64,000 bases of DNA from Ornithodoros turicata (GCF_037126465.1 NC_088207.1:39306143-39370142); one strand, 5' to 3'. Counted from the stretch's first letter, positions 34,999-47,778 are shown. Translations and numbers: made by a program. Notes: generated by a model from the letters alone, not told the origin.

Positions 34999-37900
34999 AT
35001 GCAGAAGGCGAAATGCTACATTTCGGCATTGGTCAAGCGCGCTTCTGTTGTGCCAGAATGGCCTCCAGAAGTAGAAGTGACTGAAGATGAGGTTTTCTGC
35101 ATCTACGGTTACGGTCCCTACCAGAAAGAGCTTTTTCATTTCGGATTCTTAGCGGCGGTAGCGCTCGCTTGCAACCATCTGCTCAGCGTCGTCATAGCTC
35201 CTGACGTGGTCCACAGGTACGTCAGCACTATCCATGACCGTAGGAAAGGCCCAGTACTAGAACGCAGTGCAGTCAGTGACAGGAATGGGTTACTACGTGT
35301 GCGATGGACGGCTCGGATGTAGTTCCGTATACGAACTTGCCAGTCTGCTTAGTGTGCCGTTTTGCTCAAGTCTGCTTGTCCTTAAAAAAAAAGAGTAAAA
35401 GCATAAGTAAAAATGAAAGAAGTACATACCAAATCGATGTATGGAAGCATTACAAAAAGGAGCGCCCTCGATCATTTGGTACACCCCTTTCTGTGACACT
35501 GAACAAATTAAGCACGTCAGGGAGCAGAAAACCTGAGCCAAACGAGGTGTGGATGGAGGCTGCCATCTTGTGAAACGAGGAGCAGAACACTGAAAAAAAT
35601 GACACAACTGAAGCTTTCTAAAGATTTATTATGTGCGTATGTATTTTAAATATTTAATATATTTAATATGTACAAGATTTCGTAAAACGCGGAGGAGTAG
35701 ATTATGTGTTAATCAACGGAGAGGATCGGTATGCCACGATCTGTAATTTTTTTTATTCCGTGTTAACGCCGCGAAGCAACTGTGGCTATGAGCGACGTAC
35801 AGATGTGGACAGACGGAGAGAGGACAGCAGGTAGGAGTTGGGGACAGAGTGTTAATTAGTATGCGTCCCGGGCCGACTTCAGGGGGAACTGTGCGGACAT
35901 TCGTCTGGATAGTCTTCGGGAGACCCAGACCTGAGAAGACGTTTAAAGATAAATATTTGGTAATAATACAGAAGGTGAGCTGAAGCACAGGAAGGCAAAG
36001 CTTTTTAACATCGAACAGTAAAAGAAATTCGAGAATTAAGCGAAACAAAAGAGGGAAAAAAGGTAATTCCTGCACGGGCACAAGGGCCGGCGCCGATTTT
36101 ACGAGGGGTGTTAAAGTCAAACCGGTACTTTCTGTCTCCTGGGTGTACAAATTGCTCGCGCTACTTCTTTTTCGTCATTTTCACACGCGACAGGCCTTCG
36201 CGTTCACGACGTGGTGGTCCAAAGTTTGTGCAAAACGGAAGACACGTGCTGGACACGATGGCCGACAACGAGGTGAGCACGCACATCGAACAGGGAATTG
36301 TCATGAAGTTTCTCGTGAATGAAGGCGTAAAGTCATCTGAAATTCACAGAAGACTTCAGGCACAGTATGGCCACGATACACTTAGCCGCAGCAAAGCGTT
36401 TGAGTGGTGCAAACGGTTCTGAGACGGCCGTACATCAGTGCAGGACGATCCCGGCCGACGGCTCAGAGCCTGTTCCTGAGAACATCTAACTTGTGGAGCG
36501 CGTGATCCTGAAGGACCGACGGATAACATGTCTCGAACTGGCTCGAAAGACGGACCTTCCTGTGGGAACGTTGAACGCTATCATTCATGAACACCTCCAG
36601 TTTCGGAAAGTCAGTGCCCGTTGGGTCCCGAGGCAGTTCTCCGTGTTTGACCGGCAGAGAAGACTGGAAATCTCCCAAGAGCTATGGTACCGTTTCGACA
36701 CTGAAGGACAGCCGTTCCTTGATCGGATCATCACGTGCGATGAAACGTGGGTGCACCATTTCACTCCTGAGTCTAAACGTGCATCAAAACAGTGGAAGCA
36801 TACAGGCTCGCCAGCTCCCAAGAAGTTCCGAAGCACCCCGTCTGCGAGTAAGGTCATGACCACGGTTTTCTGGGACAAGGCTGGCGTTGTCCATGTTGAT
36901 ATTCTGCCCAGTGGTACCACCATCAATAGTGCATATTACTGCCAGGTTCTCAGGGATGTGCATAAGGCGCTGAAGCAAAAGCGGCCGGGCCTCATCACCA
37001 AAGGAGCCCTCATCCTACAGGACAATGCACGCCCGCATACAGCGCATCTCACGATACGCACCTTACACGAACTTGTCTGGGAGTTGCTGCCACATCCCTC
37101 TTACAGTCCAGACCTCGCCCCCAGCGATTTCCATCTCTTCGGGCCACTGAAGGCGTTCCTTGGGGGGTCGCCACTTCAGCTGCGACGACGAGGTCAAGAA
37201 TGCGGTCCGATCATGGCTGCTACGCGCCGGTAAGGATTTCTACGCTGCTGGCATCCAAGCCTTCGTGAAACGCTGGGACTAGTGCATTAGCGCAGCTGGT
37301 GATTACGTTGAAATATAAAACTAATTTCTCGCCTGTAAGTTCATTTTACTTTTGCGAAAAATGAAAAGTCCCGGTTTGACTTGAACACCCCTCGTAGTTG
37401 CCCATATAGTCTTTGTAGACGTACGCGGCCTGCGTATGAAATTTCTCGCAGGGTAAGAATTCACACCATTACCAACGCAGATGCATCAGCCCTCAGAGTG
37501 CGACAAACCTAAGCCTGGACGACTGGCTACATGCATCTGGAGAGAACAGTAGCAGCGTCGACGAATGCAACATTTATATCGGGCCTGACAACGCGACGGG
37601 TAACTTTTCCATCGTCGCATGTAACCACTGGGAATACCCCAGCCATAGACCAAAGACTGTTGTGGACCAGGTACGAAGAGCGCAAAATATCTCTTGTACC
37701 ACACGCGTCTACCATAATAATTATAGTGGATGTGTTTCTTTATAGTGGGACTTGGTGTGTTCGCAGGGCTGGCTGGTGTCGCTGAGTGCATCCGTTTATA
37801 TGTTGGGAAGCTTGCTAGGCCTTATCATTTTCGGCAATATTAGTGACAGGTAACAGTCCTTGACTGTTTCTCTCTTTCCGCTCCGATAACGACACATGCT

Positions 37901-40900
37901 AAAGGAACGACACGGGTAAAATGCTCTTTGCGTGACCCCGTATACTGCAACAGCCATCGCATGCAGCATATAGCGTGAGAATTTTAGGAAGAGGTCTAGC
38001 GGCGTATCACCGTCCGGGTATCCCCGTTAATGGCGGCGAAGTGTGATTTTGTAGAAGCCTGTGCTTTCTGCTCTCGGGAAAGCGCGTTCCTTACAAGGCC
38101 TTCACCTTTGCGTACCGTTAAAGAACGGGTATATGGAACAGTCGCAACGTGATAATGATTAACATGGTTTGGCGCATAATCGCCGAAGCACCCATCCAAG
38201 AATTATCAACGCCAGGTGTAGTGCACTTTGCACTTCTGAAACGCATGAGTCATGGTCCTGTTCCCTCTGCCACTATAGGACCATTGAATCCTTGCCGCGT
38301 TACCCTAACGTTTATGGGCAAGAGGAATGCTGTTACCTATAACATGTGTTATAATGTCTCCGCCTCGCCTATATACGTGTGTCAGATTCTGAGTCTGAGA
38401 CAGAAGCGTTAAAATCAGCAGTACAACGAACTAACAAATGTGGTACTATAATACGAAGTTTTATCCTCATTAAGGTTTGTGTGAGATGTGCCCCTAAGCC
38501 ATGGTGTCTAACCGGAACTGAACCGCTCTTTTTTTCCGGAACCGGAATCGAGCCGAGCTACTTTCTTTTTTTTTTTTTTTTTTTTCATCTCGGAAAGTAC
38601 TGGTCCGAACCCATTCGGCAAACGGTTCAGCGTTTGTTTATTCATTTATTTTTCGTACGCTTGGACACGGGTGATATGAAAAGTGAGAAGGACACCCTAG
38701 TCGAAGGCTAAAACTGCCTCATGTGCTGCAGTGTTATCGAAAATGGTGTGGTACACTATTCTCGTAATCCGTTCGGTCATGCGCTTTGTGTCTGTGTTTG
38801 GGACAGGACCCTGATGTGAGCCGCGTTTTTTTTTGTTTTTTTTTTCTTGCAACAGCGTACATTATACGAATAGCAGTGAGTAAAGTGGGTAGGTCACACT
38901 CAAGTCATCATGCATGTTAATGTGCCCGTGGAAAAGCTTGAATGCTGTTCAGTACCCTCCAGAGTACCAGAGAATATTGGTACTACTTGTACTGCAGTTC
39001 CGCTGAACTGTTATGAACCCGAACAAAGTGGTTCGAACCGTTATTTCTACGCTCCGGAGCTGAAACGGAACCGAACCAAAGTCCCTGAACCTGAACGGAA
39101 CCCCTAAAATTTTTCTGTTCGACACCCCACCCTAAACGACATTGTCGCAGTGGCTACTTCGATAAACTCGAAGAGGAAACTTCGTATTTTTGCATGCCAC
39201 GACGTCTGTCACATGTAGGCGTTTTCTTGCACGTTTCCTGCAGAATTGGACGACGCCCCGTCATCATACTTGCAACCATACTCGTGGTGATCGCAGGCAT
39301 AGGAGTGCTTGCGGCGTCCTCTTTCAAAGCATTTCTGATATTCCGAATGCTAGTCGGCGCAGGTGCAATCATTGTGTACGAAACGGTGCTTGTACTCAGT
39401 AAGTTTCTGTTCAACTATTCAGCGTGTTGTCGAATGTGTATTTGTCGTAGTGACCAGGATTCCAAGCGAATGTCTACTTTCGAAATATGTACGACCTACA
39501 CTGTTAAAATAGAACTTCACCGCATAGCACGTTCCTAGTCAACCGCCATTCAGAATATCATCATTGTGTGTAATGATTTGTTCAAAGCAGGGGGAGGAGC
39601 CTATCTGGGACATGCATAATGTGTCCCAGATAGGCGCCTCCTCCCATTTTCAGCAAATAAGGAAACAGAATGATATCATTCGGAATGATAATTGGCTAGG
39701 AGCGTGCTATGTGGTGAAGTTCTGTTTTAACAGCTTATTTGGGAACAGAATGAATACTGGTAATATATTGGTACTCTGTGCAGCTGTCGAAACTGTGGAC
39801 CCCAGCTATAGGTGCTACACCTGCTTGGGGTACCACATCGGATGGGGATTCGGCTGTGTATACCTTGGAATTGTGGGATGGTTGTTGCATGGTTGGCTGT
39901 ACATCCAAGGCTTCGTCATGGTACCCAGCGTTGCCCTCCTCCGTGGTCTTGCGTATGAATGCTTTCTTTTTTTTTATTATTATTATTAAGAGTGAAGGTG
40001 CCTTGTATCAGCTTGTGAAATCTCAAGGCATCGAGAGATTTGAGGCAAAAGTCTTTAATGGCGTTGAGATGTTCAGTGTTTTTTGAACATAGGCAGCAGC
40101 ACGAAGAAACAGCAAGAACCGCTAACGCAACGTCACGTGCATCCGTGCAATGAAAATTTACGCGTAGATCTTGCATCTGAACCTTCTATGGGCTAAATTA
40201 TACGATTAGCTGCAACGCTGTGGAAATACACCCAATATTTTCAGAGAACCTACTTCCTGCAGGTCGCTTCCAGAATCACCGAGATGGCTGATGGCGACCG
40301 GACGTTTCGACGAGGCTGAACTGGCTGTCTCATACGCCATCAAGAAAAATCTGCCGCAGGAGATGGCAGCTCAGAAAATGTGGCAGAAGCTCAGGAGGGA
40401 TTTAGAATCAGTACGCCTTTTCCTCTGTCTTTCGACACCAATCATCCTGAGCCGCACTCTCGTTTGTTTGAAGGCCTACGACAAGAGCGCGCCCTATAAG
40501 ACAGCCTCGGCATTCGACCTGCTGAGGACGCCGAAGTTGAGGAGCAGAACACTTATCCTCTTCTACACGTGGTAAGAAACGTCCAGATAAGTGAATTCCG
40601 AAATATTGTCTCACAAAATTAATTTTCTCATCGCAGGTTTGCAATATCGTTCACCTATTATGCTATTTCTTTGAACGTCGGCCGCCTGGCAGGGAACGTG
40701 TACGTCAGCTTTCTCCTGAGTGCTTCCGTTGAGGTTCCCGCATACTTATCCACCTTGGTCGTACTCTCTATGTACAAACGCAAGACCACCCAATCTGCCA
40801 CGTTGCTCTGCAGCGCGTTCGCGTGTGCTGGGGCCGCTTTATTGCGTGAAGGTAACCTGCACTCCTGCAGCACACTAGTGCGGTGCTAGACAGCAGTTCT

Positions 40901-42066
40901 CAGAACACGAAGTGGCGTCACTGGATTACTCCCATCTCATCTCAAGTATAATCATTAAAACCTCCAGGGACCTTAGCAGTTCCACCAGCACCATGAACTG
41001 CTGGCACGTGCCTCCTTCTCTCCGACTTTGCGATATCGTCGAGGGAGAGAGTAACCCCGCTCTCCCGTTCCACGAACTTTTGTCCAGCACTGCAGAATCG
41101 ATAAGGATAGTTACATTCGACTCAGCAATTAACGCAAACCACACGCCGTCGTTCGGCCATAGGACAAAGCCATCAGCCATAATCCCTATGGATGAAAAGA
41201 ACTGAAAAAGCAACCACGATAGTGGTTGCTTAGACTGGGACTTAGCCCGTATTTGTTTTTCTTGACCCTTGGACATCTTGAGTTGTATTTGTCTTGCGTT
41301 TTCACTTGGTTTTTTGCGTCCTCCTCCTAATTTCTCTCGTACTTGCGTGTACTTGAGTAGCCCGTCCCCCCTTTGTCTGGACTCATATATCCACATTTTT
41401 ATTTTCCGATCAATCAATCAGGGTATTGAAATGAATGCAAAATCGTGGGGGGCAAATCACGTGTGGATATACTAGGACTGGCTCGACAGAGCTTTGCATA
41501 TCATCTATCCATCGACTGACTGACTGACTGACTGACGAACTTTTTTGCACAACAATGCAAGAATTGAGTAGTACATATCGAGGAAACACCCATGGCTTAT
41601 GGCGGAGACTGGGTGTGAAAAAGCCCAGTAAGCTGTAGTGGAGCTATGGAGCCTCTTTTGATTTCAGACAAGTCGTGGATGGCCATTTCGTTCACCCTAT
41701 TGGGCAAGTTCATGATAGCGGCCGCGTTCAGTGTGGTGTCCGTCTACTCCCTGGAGATCTTCCCCACAGTGCTACGCAACGTCGGCATGTGCTACAGTGC
41801 CATCTTCGCTAAGGCGGCGGCAGCCATCGCGCCCTTTGTAAAGGAGCTCGTACGTGTCATCTTTCCCCACGCGTCACATTATGCCTGTACATCCTGGTGT
41901 TGAATCAGTTATATTTCAGGGTGAAGCGACTCAAGATAGAGTACCGTACGTCCTTTACGTTGTTCTATGTGGGTTGAGCGGACTTCTGGTTCTGCTCCTG
42001 CCAGAGACGAAGCTGGCCGTTCTTCCAGACACAGTAAAGGAAGCCGAAGTTTCTGAAGCTCAGTAA
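34999..42066 (+). CDS. SLC22 family organic ion transporter, complete (10 exons)
   Basis: Plasma-membrane major-facilitator carrier for organic cations, zwitterions or anions; 541 residues, typical for SLC22. Exons: 34999-35216, 37481-37670, 37746-37849, 39244-39398, 39784-39952, 40263-40410, 40474-40571, 40637-40851, 41668-41849, 41920-42066. All phases match; stop TAA 42064-42066. Exon 1 gives YGYGPYQKELFHFGFLA and TM1. Exon 2 is the large extracellular loop with four possible N-glycosylation sites (NLS, NSS, NAT, NFS) and VACNHWEYP. Exon 3 gives WDLVCSQGW and TM2, running into the MFS signature GNISDRIGRRP across the exon 3/4 junction. LASLPESPRWLMATGRFDEA is formed across exons 5/6. EIFPTVLRNVG, the family E-x-(Y/F)-P-T-x-x-R-x-x-G motif, is in exon 9. 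The carboxy end is LPETKLAVLPDTV. The start ATG 34999 is the first in frame; the amino end is the least certain part. Substrate cannot be told. Confidence 0.9.
35740..35905 (-). repeat. SINE copy, truncated
   Basis: GCGCCGCGAAGCAACTG, GGACAGACGGAGAGAGGACA and CGTCCCGGGCCGACTTC match the body of the SINE at 47545-47775, but the tRNA-like head is absent. It lies in SLC22 intron 1, just before mariner copy 3. Confidence 0.75.
36102..37394 (+). mobile_element. Mariner copy 3, full length, inactive
   Basis: A 1293-bp element in SLC22 intron 1, same orientation as the gene, with CGAGGGGTGTT...AACACCCCTCG ends and flanking TA (36100-36101, 37395-37396). It is the only copy with the middle of the transposase and shows what copies 1 and 2 have lost. 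Confidence 0.95.
36258..37318 (+). pseudogene. Mariner DD34D transposase, full length with stops and frameshifts
   Basis: It starts at MADNEV (36258) and would end at DYVEI-stop (37318). Catalytic blocks are IITCDETWVHHF, LQDNARPHTAHL and PDLAPSDFHLFG; the second and third Asp are separated by 34 residues, the mariner spacing. Disablements seen by comparison with the sister copies are TGA at 36420, a frame change around 36455-36475, TAA at 36487, a base gain in the G run at about 37160 and TAG at 37279. Confidence 0.92.
38490..39135. repeat. GAACCG-rich repeat
   Basis: Many CCGGAAC/GAACCG units lie between GGTGTCTAACCGGAACTGAA and CTGTTCGACACCCCACC, suggesting an element with imperfect inverted ends in SLC22 intron 3. 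A long T run is at 38565-38585. No coding content. Confidence 0.5.
39501..39735. repeat. Foldback MITE family B, complete
   Basis: Arms of about 100 bases: ACTGTTAAAATAGAACTTCA with CCGCATAGCACGTTCCTAG on the left and CTAGGAGCGTGCTATG with GGTGAAGTTCTGTTTTAACAG on the right. The centre is a strong hairpin, GGAGCCTATCTGGGACA / TGTCCCAGATAGGCGCC. It occupies much of SLC22 intron 4. A partial copy opens the window. Confidence 0.88.
41514..41537 (+). repeat. (GACT)n microsatellite
   Basis: Six copies of GACT in SLC22 intron 8. Confidence 0.85.
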
Positions 42067-42189
42067 GAAATTGGTGTACTGTTTCAAAGGAAACGAAACT
42101 GAACTTAGGGCACCTCGAGGTCAGTCAAGGCCGTGCATGTGAAACCGCCCTAAAAAAGTCGGGAACGCGCGAGTTGGAGTTCTGAATAG

Positions 42190-42570
42190 TGATGGGCAAA
42201 GCACCTCAAAATTGTACTTCAAGTACAGCACAAAGGTACCACATTACAAAGGCACTTAAAGTAAAGTACAAAATCATTCGCAAAGTACTTAAGTACTTTA
42301 CAAATTTAGGTACTATCGCTGAACATTTCGACATTTGGTTGTCATAAAATGTGAGGTAGTTTTGTTTCGACTGTTATCTTTAGAAAGCTTTTAGCTAGCA
42401 TTTTTGCGAAGTTAGAAAGCATAGATAGCTTGCAGCTGACTCATTAATATGAACCGAAACAAATTATCTTACGACCAAGCTTTGTGTTGATATAGCCAAC
42501 AGTAGACCAATTAAAATGTATTTTAATTAAAGTACAAGTACTGAGAAATGTACTTAAGATAGTAAGTACT
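42190..42570. repeat. AAGTAC-rich transposon-like repeat
   Basis: It starts near AGTGATGGGCAAAGCACCTC and contains many AAGTAC/GTACTT units that can pair (AAAGTACTTAAGTACTTTAC at 42282). The right side is AAGTACAAGTACTGAGAAAT. It resembles ends of hAT-type elements, without a transposase. Confidence 0.5.
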
Positions 42571-43757
42571 TCCCGCTCGGTGCCCGCTGTAAAACGACGC
42601 AACACCATTGAACAACATACACATTTAATATACACTAATATTGTTACTTATCGACTGAGTCCATGTTGGTGCAAGGGGCAATGTTTCTCTCATATGTAAT
42701 TCATGCGCATCAACGTACCTATCGTTTCACTGAAATACGGCAGTCATCGATAGAGTCACTAAATATGGGGCTGAGTAGCGACAATGTGCTAACTGAGCCA
42801 CGCCGGCGAGCGACCCCGCCGTCTTGGGTCAGGCGCGGCTGCGTCGCCTAGCAATAGGACGCCAATGCCCCCTTCTCCGGTAGAGAACAACGCGCTGTCC
42901 AGCCTTGGGTCACTAAATAAGCTTAGCTTCAGAGTGTCGACACTGAGAAGGAGCGCCATCTTGTTTCCGCACCACACCGGTACCATCCCAAGCTGAGGAT
43001 CAAAGAGAACTAACATAATGCTCGCTGTGGGACAGAGAAGTGTGTATGACTATTGTGCGAGGCCGTCAACCTTGATGAGCTGCTTGCAGGAGAAAGGAAC
43101 AGTCCACCCGCGTATACGATAGATGGCATCGTTCGCTAAAATGCGCCTGAAGTGCGCGTGGCTACCGTGGCACGGAAACAAGATAGCGCCATAGCGCATG
43201 CTCGCTCTTGGAACTCAGTGTCGATACTCTGAAGCGAAGCTTATCTAGTGACTCTAGTCGCGACAGCTCGCAACCCAGGAAACGGGTTTGGCGTGGAGGT
43301 GACTAAACATGGACGGCCAGTTCTCCGAAGGACAAAGCACGTGACACGATCGGCCCAATCGCCGGCGCCGAACGGCGGTACCGGCGCGGAAAAGGAATGC
43401 GATACTCTGTACCGCTATCTAGTGACTCTAGTCGTCGAAAAAGCCAGACAGCGGCGGGATTATTCATTTCAATTGTCCATGTTCTTGGGCGCCCTGAGGC
43501 TCTTGTTGTGTTCGTCTGTTGTGCGCTTCCGCCTCAGAACAGTTACTTTCGTAGACATTACTTAGTTACATCGTGTTCAGTTAGGGACCTTTCACTGAAA
43601 ATGAGGATAATGGCAACGACAAAGTTGCTTTTGCAAGAGGGATATCAACAGGGCTGGCCAGGCAGCTTAGGATCTGGGTCATAACCGTCAGGGAAATGCC
43701 ACGTCATGTTCGCTATAGTTTGTATCATTTCGGCCCTACGTCTACACTCCTAACAAA

Positions 43758-45372
43758 GCGGTGTACTGTAACTCCATTTTGGGGAGTACACCCTTGTCAC
43801 ATATGTCACCGATCACCCTTTGGAGTGTACAATTACTGCTCTCCATCAGAGGTGGGCAAATGCCCTCACGATCTTTGCCCTCACCTCAATTTTCATCCCA
43901 GATGTTTTTCCTCACCTCACTTCACCTCAACCTCCTTCTAAAATTTTCCTCACCTCACCTCAATTTGTTTCTGAAAGATGTTCCTCAACTCACCTCATCT
44001 CAACATTTTCCAGAAGACTTTTTCCTCACCTCACCTCAGCCTTCATTCTAAAGTATCTTCCTGACCTCACCTTACCTCACCCTTCCTTCTAAAATATATT
44101 CACCTCATCTCACTTCAACCTACTTCTTATAATTTTTGGCCTAGTCTCACCTTAACCTGTTTCTGTAAAACGCTTTCACTTCACAATTGCTCTTTCAATT
44201 AGGAGTGGTGTCGCTCATAGCCACAGATGCTACGCGGCGCTAACACGGAGTCAAAAAGGATTAGGAGCGGGTGGGTGTACCGTTGTAGTTGGCTTTTTAC
44301 TGCTTCGTTTGTTGATTCCTCACAACAAGTTACAAGTACCCACAACTAAGATTACCTTGCTTGGTTCGTCCTTGTTGCAACAAATATCCACTACAAGTAG
44401 AATCAGCAAAAAATTGGACGTACGGTACATGGGTAGAGAAGTTTCACAAACCGAGCGATTTTGAGTTGTTTGTTTTTCATACTGGCAAAACAGGAATGGC
44501 GTTTATCGAGTATCTCGATCTCAAGCGAGAATAAGAATGGAGCTGTGGAAATCGTTTTCGGGATGGTATATGCAGCTGTACTTCGAATTACTTGTACATT
44601 TTATATATTATTAATATATTATATAAATATTATCTAAATAGCAGACGTATTCATCTGTAGCTGGAATTCGGTGACCTTTTCTTCAAGCCCCTTGTTTCGA
44701 AGCAATCAGGTAGACGTGCTGTACAGATTTCTAATGACTTATGTGGTGTTGATCTAACCACTTGAAGCACACGGAACAATATTGACTTGTTCATGTGTCT
44801 CACATCATGTATGTGACTGAACCTGAGATTGATTCTATTGAAATCTAAGCTAAATACATAAAGCACACACAAGCTATATTCACTTGTATACGTGTATCTG
44901 ATCTGACACGTCTATCATGTATCTGACTCAACTGAAAGTCTCAAACTAACGGGCTTACAGCGAACACGTTTTAGTGTAGAGAGCCTAATGCTTACAGTAC
45001 AAAAACATTTCTGCTACCTTGGTAATAGAAACAGCTCGCTCTCGGTGCCCTTTTAAGCGATCGCGCAATTGAAAATAGCCGCTCTACATCTCCTCAACCA
45101 CCCACTCAAACATTTTTCGTCACCTCACCTCAATCTCAATTTCAAATTTTTCCTCTCCTCACCTCACCTCAACGTGCGTGAGGAAAGGGTGAGGGTGAAT
45201 TACTCCTCGTGAGGATGCCCACCTCTGCTGTCCATTACCCCCGTTAAGGAGTCTCCTCACTCCCTTAACGGACGAGACTCCTCAACGAGGGTAATGGGGA
45301 GTAATTGTACACACCAAAGGGAGTGATATATGTGGCAAGGGTGTACACTCCAAAGAGGAGTCTACACACCTG
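43758..45372. repeat. MITE (outer) interrupted by another element
   Basis: The left arm (43761-43846) has GAGTACACCCTTGTCACATA and GGAGTGTACAATTACTG. The right arm (about 45298-45372) has the inverse, GTAATTGTACACACC and ATGTGGCAAGGGTGTACAC. Next to the right arm is a hairpin, CCATTACCCCCGTTAAGGAG / CTCCTCAACGAGGGTAATGG. Confidence 0.8.
43848..45230. mobile_element. Inner element with GAGGTGGGCA ends and CCTCACCTCA tandem repeats
   Basis: It starts CAGAGGTGGGCAAATGCC and ends GGATGCCCACCTCTG. Subterminal arrays of CCTCACCTCA units, spaced about 40 bases, lie at 43880-44130 and 45115-45175. The 1-kb core is AT-rich and has no recognised gene. It is inserted inside the outer MITE. Confidence 0.75.
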
Positions 45373-47209
45373 TCTTTTTGTGTCTTTTGTTAAACGGTGA
45401 AGGTTGTGCTAAAATTAGCATTTCTCCATAAAAAACTGTGCTGTCGATGGTATTCATTTGTTTATACTGGTGCAATTTCAGGCTTAAACGCTACTATGGA
45501 ACGGCACAGTCATATCAACAGCTTGAGGCGACGCTCCTGAACTGATTTCCTGCAGCTGCGGACAGCGCGAATAAGGCCAGCAATATGTGCCGATACATGG
45601 CTTTCCTCGTTCTTTGTATTTCCTCATGGATTAACTAATAACGGAAATGGCAGTGCCGAAGTCACAAATGAATAAATGTACTGCATCTGTCATTACGTGT
45701 TGACAGAGCCTCGTGACATTACAACCCTGACTTCCGTATTGTCATGTGTATGTCATATGTGTGCACGTCTGCCGTGTGGATTCTAGATTTGTAATCGTGA
45801 TCCTCCAGGAGAGTTGCACACACTTAATTAGCCATACACTGAATTAGACGCGTTGTAATAATTGGTGTGCAAAGGAATTTATTCCCTATTTGTTCCCTCG
45901 CCATTATTCATTACAAGATTGCGTTCAGGTGTTGTTGCTCCCCAGCCCCGTTTTGGAAAAGATAGCTGGCTTCTAGCTTGACCCAAACCGCACATACCCT
46001 TGTATGTACGTACGTGCACGTACCCTTGTAGATTGTATCAACGAGGTGTGGCATAGGCACAGTGGCGTTACTGACGGCGATAGACACAATGGTTGACTAC
46101 GTGTTCCATGCTACATATTAGCTTCGCGGTAGCATTTGCGTGGGGAAGTTACTCTGCTCTTGTGAATCTTTGCAACATTAACTTAAGTTCCAAAATTATA
46201 TTCTGTCGGAAGTCACTGCACGACTGCTATGCAAGTGGCGGCAAGGAATCTGATGGTCGGTGGCTGGTTGTGCTATTCACACTATCCAGCTGTTCGATCC
46301 GCCGGTTTCTTCTAGTTGAAACAACTATACTTAGAATGTGCAGCATAGCATATCCGTCTATTTGCTTCGCAGCTTATCACGGTTAGCTCCGTCTCAAACC
46401 TCTCGTCAGCTCGCCGTCGCATCGTCAGCTCCTGTCTCAAGCCTTTGCTTATAGAGAAGACACGTCTTGCAGCGGCGTTGATCACGTGGCTGTGTCTCGG
46501 AAGGGGCGTGTTCGCGTCACATCGATAACACAACTATAGATACGGTGACCGCTCCCCCGTGTTTGTGGGTGTGTGCACAACCACCCACAAGTTCTCTCAC
46601 GGGCAGATGCTCATCACGTGGAGGTTCAAAAGCTTTCAATAAATATTACCACAGCGATCAACAAACAAGATTAAGTGATTTCAGGCTAGTCGGCTGAAGG
46701 ATGCAGCACTCGGGCAGCATATTTAAACATCAAATGTACTGAAGCACGTTATGCGTGTCGGATACTTTCAATATGTCTTCGTGTTGATAAAAGTGTTACA
46801 CTGATCAAGCACCTGAGCATAAAGAAACGCTGCTGTAGGCAAAACCAAGGGTGATGAGGTCACAGCAAAGGCATTTCGTGTAACGTTTGTTTCAAGTGTG
46901 TTACATATTCCAGCAAATATAAGTACCTGGGTCCACACAAATGGCTTGCAAACTATGGGGCCGTGTCTCCTCAATGAGCGCACAATAATATATCACGAAT
47001 TCCCAAAGGCATTGGTGCTCACTTGGCGAAATTTCGTCGAGCAAACGGTTGTCTTTTTTCTTTTTTTCTCCCCGTCTTGGGTAATATTTTTTTTTTCATT
47101 TACAACCATTTACTGCGCTTAAAATATTCTTTGCTGTTATACAGGTATTCTCTCCTCCTTTCTCCCTCATCGATATCGACGACAAACATGTACAGGGACG
47201 ACGTTGTCA

Positions 47210-47520
47210 CTTAATTAAGGAAGATGCGGGCTTCCCCACGTTGTACGCTATACAGGGTGCACTGCAGCAATACAAAATACAGAATAGAAGGCAGTAAAAC
47301 AGGAATAAAAGTATTATTATGCCCTCTCTTGTCGTGGTACTGCATAAAAAAAAGCTCGCCGTTGTCGGCGCAGAAGTGGGCAACGTCACGACTAACACTC
47401 CGACATATGCCTGACAGCGTCTGAGGAAAGACCCCCGACAGCACAGCCGGCACCGCGGGATTCGAACCACAGTACCCCGCAGTCTCGACGTGACATGGAC
47501 AGCGCGCTGCCAGTTTTCTC
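47210..47520 (-). repeat. tRNA-derived SINE-like element
   Basis: Read on the minus strand, a tRNA-like head ending in B box GGTTCGAATCC (47468-47458) is followed by CGGCTGTGCTGTC and the tail with CGTGACGTTGCCCAC. It is preceded on the plus strand by an (A)8 run. Confidence 0.65.
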
Positions 47521-47544
47521 CGCTTCTATTTTTTTTTTAATTTC

Positions 47545-47778
47545 GTGGTAGCGCCGCGAAGCAACTGCGGCTATGAGCGGCGTACAGACGTGGACAGATG
47601 GAGAGAGGACAGCAGGAAGGAGTGGGGGGACGGGGGGTTAGTGTGCGTCCTGGGCCGACTTCGGAAAACCCAGGGAAAACCTCAGACAGCACAGCCGGTG
47701 ACAGGATTCGAACCCGTGTCACCTCCCAGTCTCGGCGTGGAAAGCGATCATCTTAACCACTATGCCACGGGAGCTGGT
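47545..47778 (-). repeat. tRNA-derived SINE
   Basis: Minus-strand head with pol III boxes: A box TGGCATAGTGG (47767-47757) and B box GGTTCGAATCC (47714-47704), spaced as in a tRNA. The body carries GGCTGTGCTGTCTGAGG and GTCGGCCCAGGACGCAC. A truncated sister is at 35740-35905. The head is not a working tRNA: the stems do not close cleanly and the body follows directly. Confidence 0.78.

Noticed and set aside
47704..47767. A functional tRNA gene
   Set aside because: A and B boxes are present, but the stems do not close and a SINE body follows without a pol III terminator.
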